This document shows, in pieces, positions 57,273 through 64,000 of a stretch of DNA of 64,000 bases. The DNA comes from CAYLXX01 sp964484325. GTDB taxonomy: Bacteria > Patescibacteriota > Microgenomatia > UBA1406 > GWC2-37-13. The notes beneath the pieces were generated by a model that did not search any database, was not told the origin of the DNA, and was given only the letters and a program-made list of their open reading frames with translations. The first letter of the stretch is position 1. Every line of letters begins with the position of its first letter. The position numbers and the translations under genes were made by a program. The stretch spans positions 4,650-68,649 of the forward strand of contig CAZAEE010000007.1 of the NCBI GenBank assembly GCA_964484325.1, written 5' to 3'.

Positions 57273-58595
57273 TTAGTAAAGAGTTTGGATTTCATACCCA
57301 TACCCGTTAAAGACAAACGCGCGAGCCGGATAAGATGGCAAAGTATTGCGAATGCGGTTTTTGGGTATGAGCACTTTACCAACAAAGTCGGGTATTTCTT
57401 CGTAGTTTTTTGAATAAATATAGACGTTGTTTTCTCCTACATAATACTGCACGACAAAATAGTCAAGTTCTGAGGATACATAGATTACATCATGGGGACG
57501 GACTAACCCTTTCATTTCACGAAGTATTTGAGATACATGCGTTTTAGTTCGATACTTTATCTGAAGAGTATTGTAATGAAATGTAAGAGTAATGAGCAAA
57601 AAAACAATAAGTAATCCCCAAACTTTTTTTACAACCGTCAGTGAATATATGATAAGAAAAAGCAGTCCCGGAACACACAGGATAAGATATCTTGGAAGAT
57701 ATAAAGGTTTGATAAATGAAATTAAAAAAATCACAAGGACCGGAAGAAAAGTCCAGCTAATTAAAGCTGTATATAACTGTAGATTATGAGGATGATGTTT
57801 TTTGATTTTTTTATACCCCAATAATAACGTCACCATGATAAAAAAAGACATAAGTAAAAGAAACGTCGGATAGCCGAACTTATTTAGATCCGGAAAGTTA
57901 AAATTTTTCTCGTAGCCGGTAAAAAGGACGCTTGGTAGATAAAAGAGATCAACCAGCTTAACTTTTTCAATCCAAAATTGACTGGACGAAGTCACCCGCT
58001 GCATAATCACAAAAATAAGCCACGGCAGAAATGCTACAAGTGATCTCAATATCCAAGGCAGTTTTTCACGCGAGTGAGTGCCCTTGGTCAATTTTAGATA
58101 TACAATCTGTGAAAAAACACCAAGCAGCATAAAGTAATGAGTATACAATCCTGCAATTGTTGCCAATACATAAAGTCGTTTTTTACCTGTGAAAAATGCG
58201 TAAAAAGACAGCAGTGCCAAAAAAGCAAACATACTGTATGCACGTGCTTCAAATGCATAGTAAAGAAGAATTGGGTTAATGAAAAAAAACAACATACCAA
58301 GAAAACTTTTTACATGGTCAAACTTAAATACATCAAGCAGAAAGTGAAAAGCGACAAAAAGGAGTCCAATAAAACAAAACAGCGATAACGAACGGAGTGC
58401 AATTTCAGATGACCCAAAAAACATGATCCAGACTTTAAGAATCATCGTAAAAAGTGGCGGCGAAAAATCTTTCACCGACAGAAAAATGATCTCAAGAAAG
58501 CTTTTTTTGGAAAGAAGATAGGAAAACGCTTCGTCTCTCCAGAGATCTTGCACAAAAAACACCAGCGCTGTGTGAGTAAAAAGGTACTGTATCAT
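57273..58595 (-). CDS. GT-C family membrane glycosyltransferase (family 39-like)
   Basis: A 440-residue protein with about ten membrane helices. The first extracytoplasmic loop has the catalytic-type acidic motif LWRDEAFSY near 18-26, followed by SPPLFTMILKVW near 43-54, as in GT39/ArnT-like enzymes that use polyprenyl-phosphate sugars. The last 80 residues form a soluble domain with VIYVSSELDYFVVQYY. It transfers a sugar outside the cell; donor and acceptor are unknown. It starts 10 bases after the GT2 gene. Confidence 0.86.
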   Translation of the reverse strand: MIQYLFTHTALVFFVQDLWRDEAFSYLLSKKSFLEIIFLSVKDFSPPLFTMILKVWIMFFGSSEIALRSLSLFCFIGLLFVAFHFLLDVFKFDHVKSFLGMLFFFINPILLYYAFEARAYSMFAFLALLSFYAFFTGKKRLYVLATIAGLYTHYFMLLGVFSQIVYLKLTKGTHSREKLPWILRSLVAFLPWLIFVIMQRVTSSSQFWIEKVKLVDLFYLPSVLFTGYEKNFNFPDLNKFGYPTFLLLMSFFIMVTLLLGYKKIKKHHPHNLQLYTALISWTFLPVLVIFLISFIKPLYLPRYLILCVPGLLFLIIYSLTVVKKVWGLLIVFLLITLTFHYNTLQIKYRTKTHVSQILREMKGLVRPHDVIYVSSELDYFVVQYYVGENNVYIYSKNYEEIPDFVGKVLIPKNRIRNTLPSYPARAFVFNGYGYEIQTLY

Positions 58596-58605
58596 GATTT
58601 TAATT

Positions 58606-60084
58606 TTAGACTTTTTCCGTCACTTTGTAGGTGATCTTTTTTCCAAGAATAAGGCGAGTATGGGCATCAAGTGCTGGTAGAGAAGATAAAACAAAGGACA
58701 CCAAAGGGAGAAGATACCATTGGATAAGAAGGAACGGCACATTGATAATTTTTGTTTTGATATCGAGTTTGTTACGAATCTGAAAATCAAGATAGACATA
58801 GAGAATAAGCATGATTGAAGCCAAGGTCAAAATAAGTCCTGATGCCTGCGGTAAGATGAAACCCAGAACAGTTCTTTTAAAAACCGGATTCACCAATGGC
58901 GGGATCGAGGCGCTGATTGTCAGGAGAAAAAATGACACCGGCCATAACAGATGGTTTTCAATAAGATACAGTAACTTTTTCAACTTGATTGATGTTTTGA
59001 TGTGATCTGAGGAAAAAAACTTCTTCCAGTTATAACCAACATCAGTGACGCCCCAGGCCCAACGACGTTCCTGTTCATATCGATTCAGAAGCGTTTTCAC
59101 AATGCTTCCCGAATAGACCGCATCTCCGTTAACAATGGTGTAGAGAGGAACGGTTCGAACTCTCTCTCCCAAAGCAAAAAAAGCTTGATAATAGATGTGC
59201 CAATCTTCAGGAATAATATCAACATGCCAGTACCCGACTTTTTGCAATAACCATAAACTGGTTGAATAGGTTGAAATCTGTATGAGTCGTTCCTTTTGCG
59301 AAAGAAAAGCGAGTCTGACAATCGAAGATAATGTTGCCTGTATTCGAACAAAGAAGGGGAGCTGCCAAAAATTATTGTATAAAAGCACCGGCGCCCAGTA
59401 AAAGTGATAGATCCGTTCGGGATCGTTCAAGTACTCCAATGTCAGATAGGAAAAAAAATTTTTGGCCAGGTGGCTGTCAGCGTCACAAATAGTGATTAAG
59501 ACTTTATCTCTCAAGTATTTTCTTTCAACAACGTATTTGTCAACGAGTTTACATGCAAATGTCTGATTACTAGCTTTGCCGGCGACTTCTCCAGTTTCTA
59601 GTGTATGATACGAAACCAATATATCTTTAAAACGCTTGCGGTATTTTTTTATAAGTTTTGCTTCTTTGACACGTGCCTCTTGTTCTCGGTCTTCAAATGC
59701 AAGTACAAGGTGTAGATTTTTATAGGGAATATCATTTTCGACAAACGAGTCGATGGTTGATTCGAGTTTATAGATTGGCTCTTTATAGTTTGGCACAATG
59801 ATAAAGTGCTGGATGTCGGCCGCGCCTGGCGCAGCCGTCAGTCGTTTGGCAAAGTTTATCTTCATGGCTATGAGAATCATTTTGTAGGATAAAACCGCGT
59901 AGTAAGTTGTAGTCAGTGATTTATAAAAAAAATAAAGATCAAACCCGATGATGAAGTAGGCAACTACTGCCGGATGAAACGGTGATAACCATACGGGGAG
60001 TAAAATAAGAATCCAAGTTAAGGTAGGTACGCCGATCTCGCCGATGCGATAAAACCAGGTAGACTGAAGAATTTTTTCCCACAT
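58606..60084 (-). CDS. Membrane glycosyltransferase family 2, processive type
   Basis: A 492-residue protein: two N-terminal membrane helices (about 17-55), a GT2 domain with IVPNYKEP near 95-102, the metal-binding DADSH near 203-207, the IPEDWHIYY acceptor motif near 290-298 and the QERRWAWG motif near 339-346 (QxxRW type), then four C-terminal membrane helices. This is the architecture of cellulose/hyaluronan synthase-like enzymes. It has a perfect extended -10, 8 nt before its start. Confidence 0.88.
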   Translation of the reverse strand: MWEKILQSTWFYRIGEIGVPTLTWILILLPVWLSPFHPAVVAYFIIGFDLYFFYKSLTTTYYAVLSYKMILIAMKINFAKRLTAAPGAADIQHFIIVPNYKEPIYKLESTIDSFVENDIPYKNLHLVLAFEDREQEARVKEAKLIKKYRKRFKDILVSYHTLETGEVAGKASNQTFACKLVDKYVVERKYLRDKVLITICDADSHLAKNFFSYLTLEYLNDPERIYHFYWAPVLLYNNFWQLPFFVRIQATLSSIVRLAFLSQKERLIQISTYSTSLWLLQKVGYWHVDIIPEDWHIYYQAFFALGERVRTVPLYTIVNGDAVYSGSIVKTLLNRYEQERRWAWGVTDVGYNWKKFFSSDHIKTSIKLKKLLYLIENHLLWPVSFFLLTISASIPPLVNPVFKRTVLGFILPQASGLILTLASIMLILYVYLDFQIRNKLDIKTKIINVPFLLIQWYLLPLVSFVLSSLPALDAHTRLILGKKITYKVTEKV

Positions 60085-60092
60085 ACGTTTAA

Positions 60093-60101
60093 ATTATAGC
60101 A
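60093..60101 (-). promoter_or_regulatory. Extended -10 promoter of the GT2/GT-C pair
   Basis: Minus strand TGC then perfect TATAAT (60093-60098), 8 nt before the ATG at 60084. Confidence 0.7.
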
Positions 60102-60183
60102 ACTTAGTGTCATCTTCGATACAGGAGACATTTTGCTAGGACCTAATTCTACTATACTATAGGATAAAAATCAAGATCCTCAC

Positions 60184-63072
60184 TTAAGATTCACAGTAGA
60201 GTTTGTACTCACAGTTGAGACAAAGCGGACTGCCTGAGCATTTAAAGTCGGAAGACTCAATCTCCCGCTTGGTTTTTAAAACTTCATCAACTGCCGTTTC
60301 CAGTTCGTGTTGTGTACGAGTGGTGGTGACAGTGACACCTTTATCAAGTAGATATAAAGAAAGAGAAACAGAGTCGCGATTTTTTTTAAATATTTCGGAT
60401 TCGACATTTTTTGCGGCCAGAGCATAGATAGACAACTGAAGATTTTTTTTCAGCTCGCGGTCAGTGGGGATTTTTTTTCCAAGATAATCTGTGGTTTTGT
60501 AGTCGATAATTTCAATACCATCATCTGTTTTGTCAATCCGGTCGATTCGGCCTCCAAGCTTAAATCCTGGAATGAGTGAAAAGATGAACGCTTGTTCAAG
60601 AGCAAGAGGCGGTTCATCAGGTTTATGGAGAGAACTTTTTAAATAGGCTTTCAAGTACTGTGCACCGCGTTTCTTCATGTTTTCTTCATGTTCGCGACTG
60701 GTGTAACCGGTTTTTATCCAGTTGGTTTGGTAGAGTTCCAAAAGAAAATCTTCTTCATGTTTGGGTACAATGCCTTTGATGAGCGCTTCGGTGAAACGTT
60801 TTAACGTTTCATGAAGAGTTGTCCCAAAACTTTGACTGGCAGTTGGAAGCGCGGGAATTTTATATATATACCGTAATTTGTAGTGCAGAGGACATATCCT
60901 GAAAGTATCAATCTGGGAAAATGATAAGTAGTTGATTTCAGTTTTTTTTGTTTCCGGCGACTTAGGCAGAGGAGGCGGTGGCGCAAAATCAAGAATACTC
61001 AGTTGGTCAGTGACCTCATTCGTTTGAACAATGGCTTCAGGTCCGATCATCTCAATAACAAACGGTGAAATCTTTTTTTCTCGTTTACCTTCGCCATAAT
61101 AGTTGGCCGCAGTAAGAAACAACCGGTCTTTGGCGCGGGTGGCGGCAACGTAAAAAAGCCGGCGCTCTTCTTCAAGGTGATAATTGCCTTCAGGTAAAAT
61201 TTCTTTGATAAGTTCGTCAGGAATCGGCAGTTGTTCGTGCCGCTCAGTTGTTGGGAAACGATTCGCCACGAGATTGACGACAAAAACAACCGGAAACTCA
61301 AGACCTTTTGATGAATGAACCGTTAGAATATTGACCGAATTTTCGTGGGTCCAGTCCATATCTCCGGCAATCGGCGACTCGCCCAGTTCAATTGAAAGAT
61401 CAATCCAGTCAGTCACTGCAAAAACAGAAGAATCTTCGTGTGCCACTTCGTAACTTTTCAGCTTGTCGAAAAACTTCGCCAGGTTTTGAACACTTTTTTC
61501 GTACTCTGCGGCGGCCGGCTCGACGAATTTTTGCAACATGCCCATGTCTTCCAAAAAGAAGTATAAAATTTGTCCGGCACTTTCTTTGGGAAGAAGCTTA
61601 AGATGCCGGTGGATCATGGCGACAAAGCGCGCGATTTTTTCTCTGGTTTCTGGGGAAACAAAGATCTTATTTATCTGCTCAGCCGCTTCAAAAAGAGTCA
61701 AGTTAACTCGTTTCGCGTAAGCAACGATCGCCGCCACATCTCGACCATTGAGTCCGATCTGCTCCATAGTCAGAACTTTATAAAAGGAAGTTGAGTCATC
61801 GATATTTGTTAAAAACTTCAAGTATGCGATCAGCTCTTTAATTTCAGGTTGACGAAATAACTTGCCCGGACCCAGAAATTGATACGGAATACCCAGTCGG
61901 TAAAGCGCTCTGACAAACGGTTCACTATGATTGTTGGCTCGAAGAAGAATCGCAAAATCACTATATTTGTACTTATCTTTCTTGACAAGCTCGGCAATTT
62001 TTTTGGCGACGGCTTCGGCTTCATTTTCGATTCTTGTCACATATAAAAGTTCAGGGGGCGTGCCTTTCTGCCGGCGTGATGATCGCAGCCGTTTGTCGAT
62101 TTTCTCCTGTACTTCCAGTCTGTCCGGGTTATTGTATTGAATCAAAGTATATGCAGCGTCAAGAATCGCCTGGGTTGAACGGTAGTTTTGGGTCAAGGTG
62201 ACAATTTTAATAGTGGGATAATTTTTACGAAACTGGATGACGTTTGATATGGCTGCACCGCGCCACTTGTAAATACTTTGATCATCGTCTGCCACCACAG
62301 TGAGATAGCTTGTTTTACCCACAAGTAGCTTCACGAGCTCATTTTGAGAAATATTAGTGTCCTGAAATTCATCTACGAGAATATACTTAAACTGTTTTCG
62401 ATATTGATCCAGTACATTTGGTCTTGCCCGAAACAACTTCAGAGTACTTGAAATCAAATTGGAAAAATCCAGCTTACTCTCTTGTACTTTCAGTTCTTCG
62501 TATTTTTTATACGCCTTGGCAAGCTCTTTCTCTTTTTGTTCCTCTTCTTTAGTCTCAAAAGTTTTACTCTCAGTCCATCGGATATATTCTTCCGGTGTAA
62601 TATCCTCATCAGCCAGTCGGGAAAAATGGGCTACTAGTCCACTCGTAAACTTGGTCGGGTTTCCCAGAGGGCGAAAGTACTTCAGATCCAGTTTAAAGAG
62701 ATTTTTTCTCATAAAACCGATTGCTTCAGACTCGGTCATGAGTCGGTATCCTGGATCAAGGCCAATATGGACACTCTCGTTTCGCAGAATCCGATCGCAA
62801 AACGAGTGAAACGTCATAATCCACATCTGGGTATATCCATACGGCATAGCCCGATCAATGCGCTCCTCCATCTCGTAGGCAGACTTTTCGGTGAACGTTA
62901 AGCCAAGAATTTGTTCGGGAAGAGCTAATTTCTGATGAATTAAGTGCTTGATTTTTTCGACAATGACCGTAGTTTTGCCCGTACCTGCACCAGCAATAAT
63001 CAACAGAGGACCGGTGTTGTACTCAACTGCTTCTTTTTGTTCGGTATTTAAATGGGGCTTAGAACCGCTCAT
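60184..63072 (-). CDS. UvrD/PcrA-type helicase fused to a RecB/Cas4-like nuclease domain
   Basis: A 962-residue protein. Residues 1-660 form an SF1A helicase with Walker A AGAGTGKT (27-34), DEFQDTN, DDDQSIYKWRG, TLTQNYRST, TVHSSKGLEFPVV and RRLFYVAATRA in order. Residues 725-962 form a PD-(D/E)xK nuclease: LHETL (His), GGRIDRID, IIDYKTTDY (Asp and Lys) and LQLSIYALAA. A Cys in FRICP and three C-terminal cysteines (C-x2-C-x5-C pattern in LCLNCEYKLYC) could hold an iron-sulfur cluster, as in AddB and Cas4. It probably processes DNA ends as a single-chain AddAB-like enzyme. It has its own extended -10. Confidence 0.93.
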   Translation of the reverse strand: MSGSKPHLNTEQKEAVEYNTGPLLIIAGAGTGKTTVIVEKIKHLIHQKLALPEQILGLTFTEKSAYEMEERIDRAMPYGYTQMWIMTFHSFCDRILRNESVHIGLDPGYRLMTESEAIGFMRKNLFKLDLKYFRPLGNPTKFTSGLVAHFSRLADEDITPEEYIRWTESKTFETKEEEQKEKELAKAYKKYEELKVQESKLDFSNLISSTLKLFRARPNVLDQYRKQFKYILVDEFQDTNISQNELVKLLVGKTSYLTVVADDDQSIYKWRGAAISNVIQFRKNYPTIKIVTLTQNYRSTQAILDAAYTLIQYNNPDRLEVQEKIDKRLRSSRRQKGTPPELLYVTRIENEAEAVAKKIAELVKKDKYKYSDFAILLRANNHSEPFVRALYRLGIPYQFLGPGKLFRQPEIKELIAYLKFLTNIDDSTSFYKVLTMEQIGLNGRDVAAIVAYAKRVNLTLFEAAEQINKIFVSPETREKIARFVAMIHRHLKLLPKESAGQILYFFLEDMGMLQKFVEPAAAEYEKSVQNLAKFFDKLKSYEVAHEDSSVFAVTDWIDLSIELGESPIAGDMDWTHENSVNILTVHSSKGLEFPVVFVVNLVANRFPTTERHEQLPIPDELIKEILPEGNYHLEEERRLFYVAATRAKDRLFLTAANYYGEGKREKKISPFVIEMIGPEAIVQTNEVTDQLSILDFAPPPPLPKSPETKKTEINYLSFSQIDTFRICPLHYKLRYIYKIPALPTASQSFGTTLHETLKRFTEALIKGIVPKHEEDFLLELYQTNWIKTGYTSREHEENMKKRGAQYLKAYLKSSLHKPDEPPLALEQAFIFSLIPGFKLGGRIDRIDKTDDGIEIIDYKTTDYLGKKIPTDRELKKNLQLSIYALAAKNVESEIFKKNRDSVSLSLYLLDKGVTVTTTRTQHELETAVDEVLKTKREIESSDFKCSGSPLCLNCEYKLYCES

Positions 63073-63079
63073 TTTAATG

Positions 63080-63088
63080 ATTGTAGCA
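63080..63088 (-). promoter_or_regulatory. Extended -10 promoter of the helicase-nuclease gene
   Basis: Minus strand TGC then TACAAT (63080-63085), 7 nt before the ATG at 63072. Confidence 0.6.
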
Positions 63089-63122
63089 CAATTACGCTCC
63101 CAATGGGTGTTGTACTATTGAC

Positions 63123-63151
63123 TTGACAAATAAGACCTGTAGTACTATAGT
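63123..63151 (+). promoter_or_regulatory. Promoter of the 103-residue protein gene
   Basis: TTGACA (63123-63128, perfect), 17-bp spacer, TATAGT (63146-63151), 10 nt to the ATG at 63162. The TTG of the -35 box is also in frame and must not be taken as the start codon. Confidence 0.68.
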
Positions 63152-63161
63152 TGAGCATTAT

Positions 63162-63473
63162 ATGGTATCTGTAATTGAGCGATTCACAAAAGAGCCCGAA
63201 AGAACAGTCGATTCCGACCAGGATTCACTTTTTGGAGCATACGAAACAATTGCAATCTCGTTTCCTAAAGCAGTTGAGGAAACCGCCAATAAAGTTTCTC
63301 CACTGTTATATAAACTCCTGTATATTGCGAGCATGGCCTCTGATATGGCTGCTGAAGAGAGACCTTTTGCCAATCCGGAGCAAGATGTTCCTTGGATGGA
63401 AGAGCTCGCTGAAAAACAGTATCAGCAATCCACTATTCCAGATATTCACCTGATGATGGCTGATGGAATTTGA
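63162..63473 (+). CDS. Small hypothetical protein, unknown function
   Basis: A 103-residue protein, acidic and mostly helical, with no recognised family. A moderately hydrophobic helix lies at about residues 45-60, too polar for a clear membrane span. The good promoter 10 nt upstream supports the start at 63162. It lies between the helicase-nuclease (divergent) and tuf. Confidence 0.66.
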   Translation: MVSVIERFTKEPERTVDSDQDSLFGAYETIAISFPKAVEETANKVSPLLYKLLYIASMASDMAAEERPFANPEQDVPWMEELAEKQYQQSTIPDIHLMMADGI

Positions 63474-63505
63474 ATGAATCAGTGAGTTTTTTTCTGCAAT
63501 CACTC

Positions 63506-63534
63506 TTGACTTTTTTTTCCTTGAACTATATCAT
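63506..63534 (+). promoter_or_regulatory. Candidate distal promoter of tuf
   Basis: TTGACT (63506-63511), 17-bp spacer, TATCAT (63529-63534). It would give a leader of nearly 90 nt. Confidence 0.45.
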
Positions 63535-63561
63535 AATAATACTGCTACGCATCTAATACGG

Positions 63562-63589
63562 TTGCATTTTTCATCTGATGCATTATAAT
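63562..63589 (+). promoter_or_regulatory. Candidate proximal promoter of tuf
   Basis: TTGCAT (63562-63567), 16-bp spacer, perfect TATAAT (63584-63589). It would give a leader of about 33 nt. Two promoters for tuf would suit a very highly expressed gene. Confidence 0.6.
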
Positions 63590-63628
63590 GTAGGCAGGAA
63601 TTATTATTTTTAATCATTATTTACATCT

Positions 63629-64000
63629 ATGGCACAAGGAGCTTTTCAGAGAAATAAACCTCATTTAAACATTGGTACCATTGGTCATGTCGATCATGGT
63701 AAAACCACCTTAACTTCTGCGATTCATCATGTTTTGGCGAAAAAAGGCTTAGCGCAAGACATGAAGTATGAAGAGATTGATAAAGCTCCCGAGGAAAAAG
63801 CACGAGGCGTAACGATCAATATTCATCACTCAGAGTATGAGACCGAAAAGCGTCACTATGCCCACATCGATGCTCCAGGTCATGCGGACTACATCAAAAA
63901 CATGATTACTGGTGCTGCCCAGATGGATGGTGCTATCTTGGTTGTTTCAGCTGCTGATGGCCCTATGCCACAGACTCGAGAACATATTCTTCTCGCTCGA
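63629..64000 (+). CDS. tuf: Elongation factor Tu, N-terminal part (3' end outside window)
   Basis: EF-Tu delivers aminoacyl-tRNA to the ribosome. The visible 124 residues begin MAQGAFQRNKPHLNIG and include the G1 motif GHVDHGKT (19-26), the switch I region with the conserved RGVTIN (59-64) and the G3 motif as DAPGH (81-85), where most EF-Tu have DCPGH. TGAAQMDGAILVVSAADGP follows. The gene runs off the right edge in frame. There is no strong SD. Confidence 0.97.
   Translation, partial: MAQGAFQRNKPHLNIGTIGHVDHGKTTLTSAIHHVLAKKGLAQDMKYEEIDKAPEEKARGVTINIHHSEYETEKRHYAHIDAPGHADYIKNMITGAAQMDGAILVVSAADGPMPQTREHILLAR

Noticed and set aside
63123..63161. TTG start at 63123 for the small gene before tuf
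   Set aside because: That TTG is part of a perfect -35 TTGACA with a matching -10 at 63146-63151; the ATG at 63162 is used.
63474..63519. Terminator after the 103-residue gene (AGTGA/TCACT)
   Set aside because: Only a 5-bp stem with a 13-nt loop, and the T run is separated from it by six bases; too weak to call.
1..64000. CRISPR arrays, insertion sequences, prophage or integrase genes
   Set aside because: No regularly spaced repeats, transposase motifs, phage structural genes or attachment-site duplications were seen; codon use and packing look uniform.

Overview
This 64 kb window looks like a chromosomal segment of a Candidatus Patescibacteria (CPR) bacterium, most likely of the Microgenomates group. 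That assignment is inferred from gene content. Families common in that group are present (DUF4012, DUF3048 and DUF5679 proteins, PEGA proteins, short single-membrane-span proteins). Housekeeping proteins are trimmed: IF-2 starts at its G domain, HrcA is short, DnaJ lacks the zinc finger and MiaB lacks TRAM. The aspartyl-tRNA synthetase is of the archaeal type. Genes are packed tightly, with many 4-bp overlaps. TGA works as a stop codon, so this is not a UGA-glycine lineage. I see no phage, insertion sequence, transposase or CRISPR array.

Layout. 1-8.8 kb: 3' end of groEL, a VOC protein, typA, a LytR_C wall protein, a small region with a sigma region-4-like protein and tRNA-Tyr, a one-span membrane protein, then dacA and archaeal-type aspS. 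8.85-11.4 kb: a strong promoter, a roughly 175-nt structured leader ending in a terminator-like hairpin, and a 775-residue orphan protein. 11.4-21.0 kb: recJ and rmuC (divergent), then a leftward block DUF4012 - rplY - 51-residue membrane protein - nusA - infB - DHH protein. 21.0-32.8 kb: small RNA, repair and nucleotide-handling enzymes (cytidylyltransferase-like, thpR, cca, Nudix, nfo), the secD-secF export genes, and several orphans. 32.8-38.8 kb: the heat-shock operon hrcA-grpE-dnaK-dnaJ behind a CIRCE operator, then an HD protein, efp and a RodZ-like protein. 38.8-46.7 kb: radA, argS, a two-domain wall hydrolase, DUF763 and a PEGA/SH3 protein. 46.8-60.1 kb: a mostly leftward envelope-glycan region (ugd and uxs for UDP-xylose, rmlB and rmlD for dTDP-rhamnose, a WecA/MraY-type transferase, three glycosyltransferases) with glyA, miaB and a Ham1 pyrophosphatase between. 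60.2-64 kb: a UvrD-type helicase fused to a RecB/Cas4-like nuclease, a small orphan, and the 5' part of tuf.

The most striking pattern is transcriptional. At about 30 operon-head genes a -10 hexamer, very often preceded by TGn, lies only 5-10 nt before the start codon. Transcription from these would begin at or within a few bases of the initiator ATG, so mRNAs would be leaderless or nearly so. This geometry decides several start codons here. A few genes depart from it and are probably controlled differently: typA (5'-terminal hairpin), the 775-residue orphan (attenuator-like leader), hrcA (CIRCE), and two genes with near-perfect Shine-Dalgarno sites (DUF5679 and VOC). Convergent genes almost always abut or overlap with no terminator between them, and two divergent pairs share overlapping -10 boxes.
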